Shown: positions 33,457 to 46,887 of the stretch, one piece after another
Layout: every line of letters begins with the position of its first letter
Position numbering within the stretch: the first letter of the stretch is position 1
Assembly: GCF_008065115.1 (NCBI RefSeq)
Contig: NZ_CP042913.1
Span: 3,631,658 to 3,695,657 of the forward strand
DNA length: 64,000 nt
Direction of reading: 5' to 3'
Origin: Bythopirellula goksoeyrii
GTDB taxonomy: Bacteria; Planctomycetota; Planctomycetia; Pirellulales; Lacipirellulaceae
Position numbers and translations under genes: made by a program
The notes under the pieces: model-generated
The model's input: the letters and a program-made list of their open reading frames with translations, nothing else
What the model was told of the DNA's origin: nothing
The model's database searches: none

Positions 33457-34845
33457 CTATTGGATTGTTCCTGTGAGCAGCGACCCGAAGTATTCCTCTC
33501 GTCCGACTTGACCTCCTTTAAAACTAATCTCGACTCCGTCGGCAGGAGACCTTGGAGCCCGAGCGGAGCATAATGGAGCTCCTATTGCCAAAGGGTAGAG
33601 CATCTCAATACTCTCGACACCGATTTCCTGAGCGATATAGCTGGAGGTATCGCCACCTGCCACACAAAGTCTTCGTACTGATGTTTCCGCTAAAGACTGT
33701 CTTACCAAGTGCCCCATCGCAGTTCCAAGAACTTGCGAACTGTGTGCTGCTATTGGCTGACCATTAGGGCTCCATTTGGAGAACACCTCTACTGTAGCTG
33801 CTATGCGCGGGTCAGAAGACCCCTTGCTCGTATGTGCGACGACACTTTTCCCTGATTTTAACAATCCGATTACTTCGCGAGTTGACCGCTGGATAGATTC
33901 TTCCGTACCTTCCTTGGCAGCTACCGCCGGTGTATCAATTGCTACTTCTGCGAACCCGTTCTTGGCTGCCCAAGCAATCTGGGAATCTGTAATGGGGGAA
34001 CAGCTGCCAGATACAACCAAGACATTGTTTGTCTTTTCCGGAATATCCCAATGCGTTACTGGGGAAATTGTGCCATCCGATGTCCACTTCGAGCACAGAG
34101 CCGTTTCAATCGCAGAAGAACCCACGGAAAAAAGTGGCTGTCCGGGGCAACTTCCCTCGTCGATTAAGCTACCAATGTGCTTTATATGTTGGTTATTTAG
34201 AACGTCAAAGAGCACGACCTCAGCGCCTGCAGCAATGAGATGATCCAGCTCTTTTTTTTGCTGTTCATCAGGCAATGCGAGCTTCAGCACACTGAACAAA
34301 TCAGTCTTCGATTGTGTCTGTGCTGCTAGATGAACACGAAGATCACTTTCTGTCATGGGAGTCTTGGGATGGCAACTCATCGAGGGGTGTCGATCAAGTC
34401 GGTATACTTCCCCCGAATGCCCAACTCCAGCTGCTGCAAACAGATTACCAAACAAACAATAGCGTCCCAACGACGGCGAACCTACTACGAGTGGAACATA
34501 GGCCGAGCCGACAACTCGTCGGCCAACATCAATTGCGCAGCCTATGCTTCCAGTCTCAGGAGTAGAATCGAACGTTGAGCACACTTTGTAGTGAATATGA
34601 CGTGGACGGTGCTCTAGAAATGCGGTGAATGCATGGACTAACTCGCTCTCCATGGCCTTAGGCGCAAGAGAACGAGTTGTTCCAGCCACTCCTATGGCTT
34701 GCAATCCGTTGTGTCGAGATAGCATCTCTGGAGTGGGAGGCTGAGTGAACAAAGCCGATCGGACTCCTGCTCGAGCTAGACATTCCAATGCATCGGTGGA
34801 GCCGGTGAAATCGTCTCCATAATAGGCGAGCAACAATTCATTCAT
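33457..34845 (-). CDS. DUF1537 four-carbon-acid-type sugar kinase, OiaK/OtnK-like
   Basis: The frame opens at 35169, but the true start is the ATG at 34845 (MNELLLAYYGDDFTGSTDAL), giving 462 residues. It overlaps the RLP stop by four bases. The N-terminal domain carries YGDDFTGSTDALE (substrate binding) and the C-terminal nucleotide domain VVAHTSKG and CVAGGDTSSYIAQEIG. DUF1537 kinases phosphorylate 3-oxo-tetronates, D-threonate, erythronate or 3-oxo-isoapionate. Coupling to a RuBisCO-like protein specifically recalls the OiaK kinase of D-apiose catabolism, which makes the 4-phosphate that the RLP cleaves. That choice is inference; an OtnK-type role with the aldolase at 38864 is the alternative. 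Confidence 0.88.
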   Translation of the reverse strand: MNELLLAYYGDDFTGSTDALECLARAGVRSALFTQPPTPEMLSRHNGLQAIGVAGTTRSLAPKAMESELVHAFTAFLEHRPRHIHYKVCSTFDSTPETGSIGCAIDVGRRVVGSAYVPLVVGSPSLGRYCLFGNLFAAAGVGHSGEVYRLDRHPSMSCHPKTPMTESDLRVHLAAQTQSKTDLFSVLKLALPDEQQKKELDHLIAAGAEVVLFDVLNNQHIKHIGSLIDEGSCPGQPLFSVGSSAIETALCSKWTSDGTISPVTHWDIPEKTNNVLVVSGSCSPITDSQIAWAAKNGFAEVAIDTPAVAAKEGTEESIQRSTREVIGLLKSGKSVVAHTSKGSSDPRIAATVEVFSKWSPNGQPIAAHSSQVLGTAMGHLVRQSLAETSVRRLCVAGGDTSSYIAQEIGVESIEMLYPLAIGAPLCSARAPRSPADGVEISFKGGQVGREEYFGSLLTGTIQ

Positions 34846-36137
34846 TGGACCAGGGCTCCCTGAGATGTTGGAGTCTGATCTAAACCAGTGCAAAGATGTT
34901 TCGAGAATTTTTCTGTAGATCGCAACAAAGCTGGAGATTCTACAATCGCTTCTTCCAGGGAAAGGCCGGCAACAGCAGCCTCCCAAGCTTGCTGGAGTGC
35001 TTTCACTCCTTCGGAAGGACCATCGGGATGCGCCAATATTCCTCCTCCGGCGAGATACAATAGGTCGATAGATTGTGTCTGGCGATAAGTCTCTGGTGCC
35101 TGCCCCCCCCATTGGCCGGAAGATACAACTGGCAGAATCTCCCATCCACCAAACATCGGTTCTTGACATGCCTTGATGGATCGGATTACCGAATCATCTG
35201 ATTCGCAGAATTTGTTCTGAAGACCGTTGACATGGATCTGATCGACTCCGACCAATCGCCATAGTTTTTGGTAGGCTTTGAAATCAATACCCAACAAGGG
35301 GTGTCGATTGAGCATCCCCCAGCCATTGCGGTGTCCATGGATAGCGAGCTTTCCTCGATCACAAATCTTCTTGACTCCCGCGATACCGACGCTATTAAGG
35401 CTGACCATCGCACAGGTACCACCATGACTAATCACAGTATCATAGTGATCTAGCATGCGATCCATCTCGTCGCTGAGATTGAATGCAAACATGATCTTCT
35501 TGCCACTGCGATCTGCGTGATCATTGATTACACGCATAACCTCTGCAACACGTTCGTTAAAAGGTGAGTGAGGAGCATCAGCCATTAGCTCATCGTCTTT
35601 GATGAAATCGACCCCCGCCTCTGCAAGTGTCCTCACTAGTTCGGCAGTTTCCTGGGGAGACATCCCCACACTTGGCTTGATGATTGTCCCTAAGAGCGGA
35701 CGATCTTGGATGCCAGTCAACCGTCGAGAACCTTCAATTCCAAAATTGGGACCGTTAAAATGCGATGAGAAAGTCGGAGGGAACTCCAAGTCTACTAATT
35801 TCAGGCCAGAAAACTGTCGCATTTCATAGAGGTTGCCCTGCACTGTCGAGACAATCGTTGGCAGGTTGTACCCAACGTTTTCAAGTGACCAGGAGACGAC
35901 TACCTCGGCACGACGATAGCTGTTAGCATTGGCCGAGCAGCCAGGTAGACTTGGTGAACTGCATTCTTCGATCTCCCTAATACTTTCAACGCGAGCGGCA
36001 AAGCGTTCTTTTAGGGCTGCAGTTTCACCCGGCACGGAAACAAAGGTACCGGAAGATTGCTCGCCTGCCAACGACTCTGCCGCAGCCGCGATATCTAGCG
36101 GCGTCTCGATCAGATAGGTTGCGGAGAATCGTTCCAT
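34842..36137 (-). CDS. RuBisCO-like protein (form IV) with a full set of catalytic residues
   Basis: The 431-residue protein has both RuBisCO large-subunit domains. Equivalents of the catalytic residues are present: Asn102 (QGNLYE), Lys154 (IIKPSVG), carbamate Lys180 with Asp182 and Glu183 (FIKDDE), His269-Arg270 (HGHRNG), His302 (IHVNG), loop-6 Lys309 seven residues later, Ser339/340 (VVSSGQWGG) and a GGG phosphate loop (LAGGGILAHP). It should enolise a phosphorylated keto acid. RLPs coupled with DUF1537 kinases act on 3-oxo-isoapionate 4-phosphate in D-apiose pathways. It starts 24 bases after the pectate lyase and its stop overlaps the kinase start, so kinase and RLP are made together. Confidence 0.93.
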   Translation of the reverse strand: MERFSATYLIETPLDIAAAAESLAGEQSSGTFVSVPGETAALKERFAARVESIREIEECSSPSLPGCSANANSYRRAEVVVSWSLENVGYNLPTIVSTVQGNLYEMRQFSGLKLVDLEFPPTFSSHFNGPNFGIEGSRRLTGIQDRPLLGTIIKPSVGMSPQETAELVRTLAEAGVDFIKDDELMADAPHSPFNERVAEVMRVINDHADRSGKKIMFAFNLSDEMDRMLDHYDTVISHGGTCAMVSLNSVGIAGVKKICDRGKLAIHGHRNGWGMLNRHPLLGIDFKAYQKLWRLVGVDQIHVNGLQNKFCESDDSVIRSIKACQEPMFGGWEILPVVSSGQWGGQAPETYRQTQSIDLLYLAGGGILAHPDGPSEGVKALQQAWEAAVAGLSLEEAIVESPALLRSTEKFSKHLCTGLDQTPTSQGALVQ

Positions 36138-36161
36138 GTTGTTTCAATACCCTGGCCGAAA

Positions 36162-37877
36162 CTACTGCCAGAATAAATCCCGATAGGTTTTCGGAGTGGA
36201 CCAGGGGTCGTATAGCGTGCCGGGATCTAATCCATAGAGAAAGTCTTCGATATGTGTATACCCGTCGAGATTGAGATCGCCAGTGGCATCGGATGGATCA
36301 ACTGGGTCAAGATTATGACTCAGCTCCCACTGATCGGGCATACCGTCGCCATCGGTATCTTGATAAGGTTCGCCCTCGTAATTGGGATACCCACCAACTT
36401 GTTCGATATCAGTAATTATTCCCTTGCCTTCCCGATAGCCGACTTCCCCCGTTCGAACCATTTCAACCACGCGCTGATCAACTTCGTCGCGTTTTGGAAG
36501 TGTAGCTCCAGCGTTGTCCAGGACAAATGCATATGCCTCCTCGGCAGTCTGGATTGTCAAGTAAGAATGGGGGTAGGGCTGATCTGCTCTTACCTGGGCA
36601 AGAATTTCAGACCGTGTTTCCTCTACAAGAGACCTGCGTTGCTTCGGTGAAAGATCAGCCATTCCCGACCTAAGCTGCTTTTGAGTTAATTGTTCAGAAC
36701 TAGCCAACAGCTCTTCTTCCTCAAATTGGACCCCGCCATTCCAGTTGTCCCTGGTGACCTGTTCATTTCCATCGACTACATTGCCGGCCACATATGCCTT
36801 ACCAAAGTCGAGATTGAAGCTCGGACTCCTGCGCTTCTCCGGCTTGAGGATTCGGTAACTGATCGGACGTGATTGGTCAGTAATAGGGCCAGGCTTGAAA
36901 TAGTTGTTTACGATTGTGTAAAAACTGCGATGGTCACCGCCGTCAATCGTTCGATGCCGCCAATTAAAAAGGACGTTATTGGCAAAGGTAAAATCGTAAA
37001 TCATTCCAACACTGGGGTTGCGCCCTGTGTTGCAGGCCCAAAGATTGTGGTGGAACGTGCTGTTGTAGCCTCCTAAAGTACTGCCAAAGGAATGGTTGTA
37101 GGTATCCAAAGCTTCACTAAAGATGGAGTTCTGAATCGTAATATTTACTGTCGGAAGCTTCTGTTCCCGACTACCATCAGGCGGCTCATACATGTGGCGG
37201 TACATTGACAAGTTTTCGTCCAAACCCCAACTTGCCGAAACGTGGTCAATAATAATGTTCCCTACTGGATTACCTCCTAAGGAATCGTTGCGATCGCCAA
37301 CCCACGTCGCCCCTCGCCGAAACCGCAGGTGACGAATAATGACATCATGCGTCTCGATCTCAACAGTGTCGCCGGCGATGCATACTCCATCTCCCGGTGC
37401 GTGGCTGCCATCGATGGTAAGGTAAGGAGCGCGTACTAAAATTCGTTCTTTCAACTTGATGATTCCTGCCACGTTGAAGACGACGAACCGAGGCCCTCCA
37501 GCTTCCAAAGCATCCCGGAAACTTCCCGGACCCCTATCGTTGAGATTTGTCACGACATACACTTTCCCCCCACGACCGCCGAAGCTATACATGCCTCCCC
37601 CCTGAGCACCTGGAAATGAAGGAATCGATGCCTGAGGTAAGTCGCTCGGCGTTTTGGCCCAAGGAATATAGGGCTTATCCTTGGCTTCCCACTGGCGTAT
37701 TGTGGGCAGTGCTTTTCGCCAAGCGGCGTCTGAGTGCTCCTGGATAGCGTCCATACGCTTCTTTGACTCCGCAGCAACTTCAGGACTAATATCGGGGTAT
37801 TGGCCAAGGCATACATCTGCCAGCAAAGTCAGAAGCGTAAACGTGGCTCCATAGAGGATATTCAAAATACGAGTCAT
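36162..37877 (-). CDS. Secreted pectate lyase (PL1-like) with Ca-binding tail
   Basis: A signal peptide (MTRILNILYGATFTLLTLLA) is followed by about 60 helical residues. The parallel beta-helix begins at FPGAQGGGMYSFGGRGGKVY and includes GPGSFRDALEAGGPRFVVFN, YLTIDGSHAPGDGVCIAGD, VIIRHLRFRRG and IIIDHVSASWGLDENLS, all typical of pectate lyases, with Asp/Arg clusters for Ca and catalysis. The C-terminus has a thrombospondin-3-like or EF-hand-like Ca segment (DTDGDGMPDQWE and LNLDGYTHIEDFLYGLDP). It would cleave homogalacturonan stretches outside the cytoplasm by beta-elimination. Its place directly before the RLP and kinase ties those genes to pectin use. Confidence 0.88.
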   Translation of the reverse strand: MTRILNILYGATFTLLTLLADVCLGQYPDISPEVAAESKKRMDAIQEHSDAAWRKALPTIRQWEAKDKPYIPWAKTPSDLPQASIPSFPGAQGGGMYSFGGRGGKVYVVTNLNDRGPGSFRDALEAGGPRFVVFNVAGIIKLKERILVRAPYLTIDGSHAPGDGVCIAGDTVEIETHDVIIRHLRFRRGATWVGDRNDSLGGNPVGNIIIDHVSASWGLDENLSMYRHMYEPPDGSREQKLPTVNITIQNSIFSEALDTYNHSFGSTLGGYNSTFHHNLWACNTGRNPSVGMIYDFTFANNVLFNWRHRTIDGGDHRSFYTIVNNYFKPGPITDQSRPISYRILKPEKRRSPSFNLDFGKAYVAGNVVDGNEQVTRDNWNGGVQFEEEELLASSEQLTQKQLRSGMADLSPKQRRSLVEETRSEILAQVRADQPYPHSYLTIQTAEEAYAFVLDNAGATLPKRDEVDQRVVEMVRTGEVGYREGKGIITDIEQVGGYPNYEGEPYQDTDGDGMPDQWELSHNLDPVDPSDATGDLNLDGYTHIEDFLYGLDPGTLYDPWSTPKTYRDLFWQ

Positions 37878-37960
37878 GGTTCCTTGTCCGATTCACCCTC
37901 TGGAAGCCAGCAAAGTGAATTCTTAGTCATAGTCTTAATCTGGGCAAAGGATGCCCCAAG

Positions 37961-38599
37961 CTACATCTTATAACCAGCAGCTGATAAGTAGTTGTTGATT
38001 TTGCCTTTGTATTTACGAAACCAACCATGTTTTTCGTCCGAAGTGCCAGCATCCATAGCATACTCACGGGCTTCTATTAAAAATGCCAAGACCGTACGTT
38101 TTTCATCTTCGCTAAGATTAGGAAGCTTTTGCAGGTAGCGAGCGTACGTCGCAGGTACGACCCCGTATGTCATACCGTCTTTTACGCCATTCACTTGGTC
38201 AGAATTTAACTCCACAGCTAACTGGGCAACAAAGCTTCGATGCAAGTTAAACTGTTTGATCAGTGAGTCCTGTCGCACTCGTTCGATCAAGACTCCAACT
38301 CTTTGCTCATTCTCTCCAGCCGTGTCTTTCAGGCTCGCAATCTCAGCATCGCGCGAATCATGAATTTCTCGCAAAGCCCGGTATTGTTCTGCTATCAATT
38401 GCTCGGTGCGTTGGACACAGTCCTCGTCAGTGAGTTCGAGTTTATCAACAATGGCGCGGGATCTTGCAGCGATCGCCTGAGAGTACGCCTCCTCCTGACT
38501 GCTTTTGTCGTCAACGGCAGTTTGTGAGCGTGTTGCAGTAAAAAGCTGCAACCAAATCGCGAAACTAAGTGACAGTATGATGTGACGCTTGGAAAACAT
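37961..38599 (-). CDS. DUF3826 family secreted protein
   Basis: The ATG at 38599 begins a signal peptide (MFSKRHIILSLSFAIWLQLF, cleavage near TATRSQT). The earlier in-frame start at 38659 adds an unlikely extension. The 190-residue mature part is helical and charged (AIAARSRAIVDKLELTDEDC, EQLIAEQYRALREIHDSRD) and ends with WFRKYKGKINNYLSAAGY, which I associate with DUF3826. Members occur in polysaccharide-use loci next to pectin enzymes; the molecular role is unknown. A long helical region suggests a coiled coil. It lies 83 bases before the pectate lyase. Confidence 0.75.
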   Translation of the reverse strand: MFSKRHIILSLSFAIWLQLFTATRSQTAVDDKSSQEEAYSQAIAARSRAIVDKLELTDEDCVQRTEQLIAEQYRALREIHDSRDAEIASLKDTAGENEQRVGVLIERVRQDSLIKQFNLHRSFVAQLAVELNSDQVNGVKDGMTYGVVPATYARYLQKLPNLSEDEKRTVLAFLIEAREYAMDAGTSDEKHGWFRKYKGKINNYLSAAGYKM

Positions 38600-38728
38600 A
38601 ATGAATAAGAAAGTGTTATTGAGAAATCCCGGTTCTTTTAGCATATTCAGGGGTTGCAATATATTAAAGGAGACCGCCTTGCAATGCTGTTCCGCAAAAC
38701 CGCAGCAGAAGGTACTTCAGCGAAATCG

Positions 38729-38743
38729 CGTCAATTATTGACG
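38729..38743. promoter_or_regulatory. 15-base perfect palindrome upstream of DUF3826
   Basis: CGTCAATTATTGACG is symmetric around a central T. It lies 130 bases before the DUF3826 ATG, in a 264-base gap (38600-38863) that is the longest inside the eleven-gene run. A dimeric repressor or activator site and an internal promoter are plausible. No bound regulator is known. Confidence 0.4.
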
Positions 38744-38863
38744 GGAAATCGACGATGTGGCGGAGTGACCACACGAGCTAGTTGTAGGCCGGACATTACC
38801 TAGAAACAGTACCCACGAAGAAATTGCAATGGAGCAGCTGGGCAGATACTGCCAGAGCGTGAA

Positions 38864-39631
38864 TCAATTCGATTCGATCATACGTTGGCGATAATGCTCG
38901 TCAGAACGAGAGGCGATGCGATCTACTTGTTCTTGAGGCAAAACGATTGGACCTCCTGCTGCGATTGCACCGACAAACACACGTGCCGACTTTTCTGTCA
39001 TTCTGAGTGTGGCTTCCACCTGCTTGGCTGTTGTTCCCAGTGCAATGAGTCCGTGGTTTTCTAAGAGAATGGTTTTTGGAAAGGTCTTCTTTCGCTTGAT
39101 AAAATCATCGACGAGATCTGCAATTCGAGTAGCGAGAACTAGCCCTGGATCGACGTAGGGCACCAGTACAGATTCTGCTCCACAGTAAACGATTTGATCA
39201 GGAAATAGCCGATGCTCAGCAAACTCTTTTGCTCGCGGTGAACAGAGGACTTGATTAACACATACAGGATGCGTGTGTCCAACGAATAACACGTGAGGCA
39301 ATTGCAAAAGCCATGCATGGAATAAGGTTTCCACTGAAGGCTTCAATGCTGTGGAGTCAACACGGCTTGTCAGCAACAAATCCTCGATCTCATCGTCCTC
39401 TACATTGCTTCCTTTGAGAGCCTTGAGAATCGGTTTAGAATGAACAGCAACAAGTTGATTCTCCGTTAGCGAACCAAGCTCGGTACCACTGGCCTTAATT
39501 AAGAACTGATCAGCGTTGAGCTGCCCAGAGACATTACCCTCGCCCAGAATCGCCATTTGTTCGGTCGTACCGATGCGATGAGACAACTCAAGGAGTTTTT
39601 CGATCGTTTCGTTAACACTATTCATTGTCAT
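38864..39631 (-). CDS. Class II aldolase/adducin family protein
   Basis: The 255-residue protein has the zinc-aldolase signature: GEGNVSG (residues 30-36, phosphate binding), SGTELGSL, Glu101 in SVETLFHAW, the metal pair His119 and His121 in VGHTHP, and a third His in LENHGLIALG. Relatives cleave fuculose- or rhamnulose-1-phosphate, or decarboxylate 3-oxo-tetronate 4-phosphate (OtnC type). With GH95 and GH78 enzymes releasing deoxy-L-sugars, an L-fuculose- or L-rhamnulose-phosphate aldolase role is possible. With the DUF1537 kinase in the same run, an OtnC-like role is equally possible. No signal peptide is seen, so it is cytoplasmic. Confidence 0.87.
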   Translation of the reverse strand: MTMNSVNETIEKLLELSHRIGTTEQMAILGEGNVSGQLNADQFLIKASGTELGSLTENQLVAVHSKPILKALKGSNVEDDEIEDLLLTSRVDSTALKPSVETLFHAWLLQLPHVLFVGHTHPVCVNQVLCSPRAKEFAEHRLFPDQIVYCGAESVLVPYVDPGLVLATRIADLVDDFIKRKKTFPKTILLENHGLIALGTTAKQVEATLRMTEKSARVFVGAIAAGGPIVLPQEQVDRIASRSDEHYRQRMIESN

Positions 39632-39719
39632 TCAATGTAGTTCTTCTTAAACGTATGGATACTAGTCGTAGTTCGCTTTTTCGGATGTTTCGGTAGGTAT
39701 TCTTCGCTATCTAGTGTTC

Positions 39720-45568
<5,849 letters not shown>

Positions 45569-45569
45569 G

Positions 45570-46727
45570 TTAGTTCTTCCGAAGATCCACAGAAGTTGCC
45601 AGGGCAAGTGCGCGGCCTTCCTTGCCGACTGCGCAGTAGAAATGATAAACCACGCCATCATGTTTGAGCATCCAAGGCTTGTGGGCAAAAGTCTTATCCC
45701 AAGGCTCCGAAGGTTGAATTAGGACCTCTCCATCCCACTGAGTCCAATGCACTAGATCCTTGGAACAGGAAAAACTATCGAACGCTCCTGGCCCCCATCC
45801 TAAACCAAAATAAAACATGACCCATAAGTCATCGATCTTGACGATCTGAGGATCTCCAGAGATTCCTTTTCCATTGTCGATCACCGGTCCAGAGCCATAG
45901 CGCGACCAGGTCTTCATGTCCTTGGATACCGCCATTCCAATTCGTTCAATTCCTTCACCCTGCTGCTTCCCGTTGTAATACATGACAAAGGGGTAGCCCA
46001 ACGATTCCGATTTATCCCAAAGGATCTGACTCTTATAGAGCGTAGCGCGTTCGAAAGGGCGGGCATCTGGCTGATTCGGAGTTAGCACTGGATTTTCTTC
46101 CAGACGATTCCAGGGTTGTGGTTTCTGGGGCTGAGTAGTCCAAGCTAGCCCTAACGACAGCGGATCGGTTTCGTAGCCTTGCAGGGCGCCGCCGAAGTAA
46201 GACATCCAGTATTTTCCGTCATAGGATTGCAGCTTCATCGACCCTCCCCAAGTGGGGTCGACCAAAGCAATGCTTCCATCGGCTTGCCATTTATCCCAAC
46301 CGCTCTCACGAAAAGGAAGAATTGTCCCTAGTGGTTTCCAATTCAGCAAATCTTCGCTGCGTGCCAGATAGGTTTCGTAACCAATCTTGCCCTTAATCCC
46401 TACGTATACCATATACCAGGCATCATCTCCACGAAAAATGTTCGGGCAATCAATCGAATGACCTTCACTGGGTCGCATTACGATTCCATATTTATATGGT
46501 GTTTTGACTTCCTCGTAGATCGCCTTCATCTCTTCCTGTGTTACGGTACTCTCGGGATCTCGTTGGCGGGCTTCAACGACTTCTCTTTCTTTGGGCGCGG
46601 CCCAAGAAGTCTCAGCAGAAAGACTCATGCAGAAGAGCAACGAGCAACTCATCAAGCATAAATTCAATGTAAGTTTCTCATTTAATGACAAGAGAATGTC
46701 TGAGTTTGTTATCATGACAGTGAGCAT
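45570..46727 (-). CDS. Five-bladed beta-propeller glycosidase (GH43/GH32/GH130-like)
   Basis: The protein has a signal peptide (LTLNLCLMSCSLLFCMSLSA) and then repeated blades with Asp-rich turns: HSIDCPNIFRGDDAWYMVYV, YLARSEDLLNWKPLG, YDGKYWMSYFGGALQGYE, RIGMAVSKDMKTWSRYGSG, GDPQIVKIDDLWVMFYFGLG and FAHKPWMLKHDGVVYHFYCA. This is the five-bladed fold of GH43, GH32 and GH130. The typical family-specific catalytic triad cannot be assigned with confidence, so the exact family is left open. It is first of the eleven-gene run and ends one base before the GH95 start. An alternative start is the Met five codons in. Confidence 0.78.
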   Translation of the reverse strand: MLTVMITNSDILLSLNEKLTLNLCLMSCSLLFCMSLSAETSWAAPKEREVVEARQRDPESTVTQEEMKAIYEEVKTPYKYGIVMRPSEGHSIDCPNIFRGDDAWYMVYVGIKGKIGYETYLARSEDLLNWKPLGTILPFRESGWDKWQADGSIALVDPTWGGSMKLQSYDGKYWMSYFGGALQGYETDPLSLGLAWTTQPQKPQPWNRLEENPVLTPNQPDARPFERATLYKSQILWDKSESLGYPFVMYYNGKQQGEGIERIGMAVSKDMKTWSRYGSGPVIDNGKGISGDPQIVKIDDLWVMFYFGLGWGPGAFDSFSCSKDLVHWTQWDGEVLIQPSEPWDKTFAHKPWMLKHDGVVYHFYCAVGKEGRALALATSVDLRKN

Positions 46728-46887
46728 CCTATGAGAAACTGTGAATTATTGAGAGAAGTATTGAGGCTCTGTCTCGCAACTTCTACGAGAGGTCCATTTC
46801 GATATCATGTTGAATCACTTTGTATTGGATAGACTATTCAGTCCGTTGGTGGCTATTTCATATTCATCTTACATTTGACCAATTTAC
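46728..46887. promoter_or_regulatory. Divergent promoter region between the two large runs
   Basis: These 160 bases lie between the starts at 46727 (minus, eleven-gene run) and 46888 (plus, GH2/sialidase run). Both transcripts must start here or close by. I see A/T-rich stretches but no palindrome or -24/-12 element. Joint control of the two runs is inferred from the arrangement. Confidence 0.5.
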
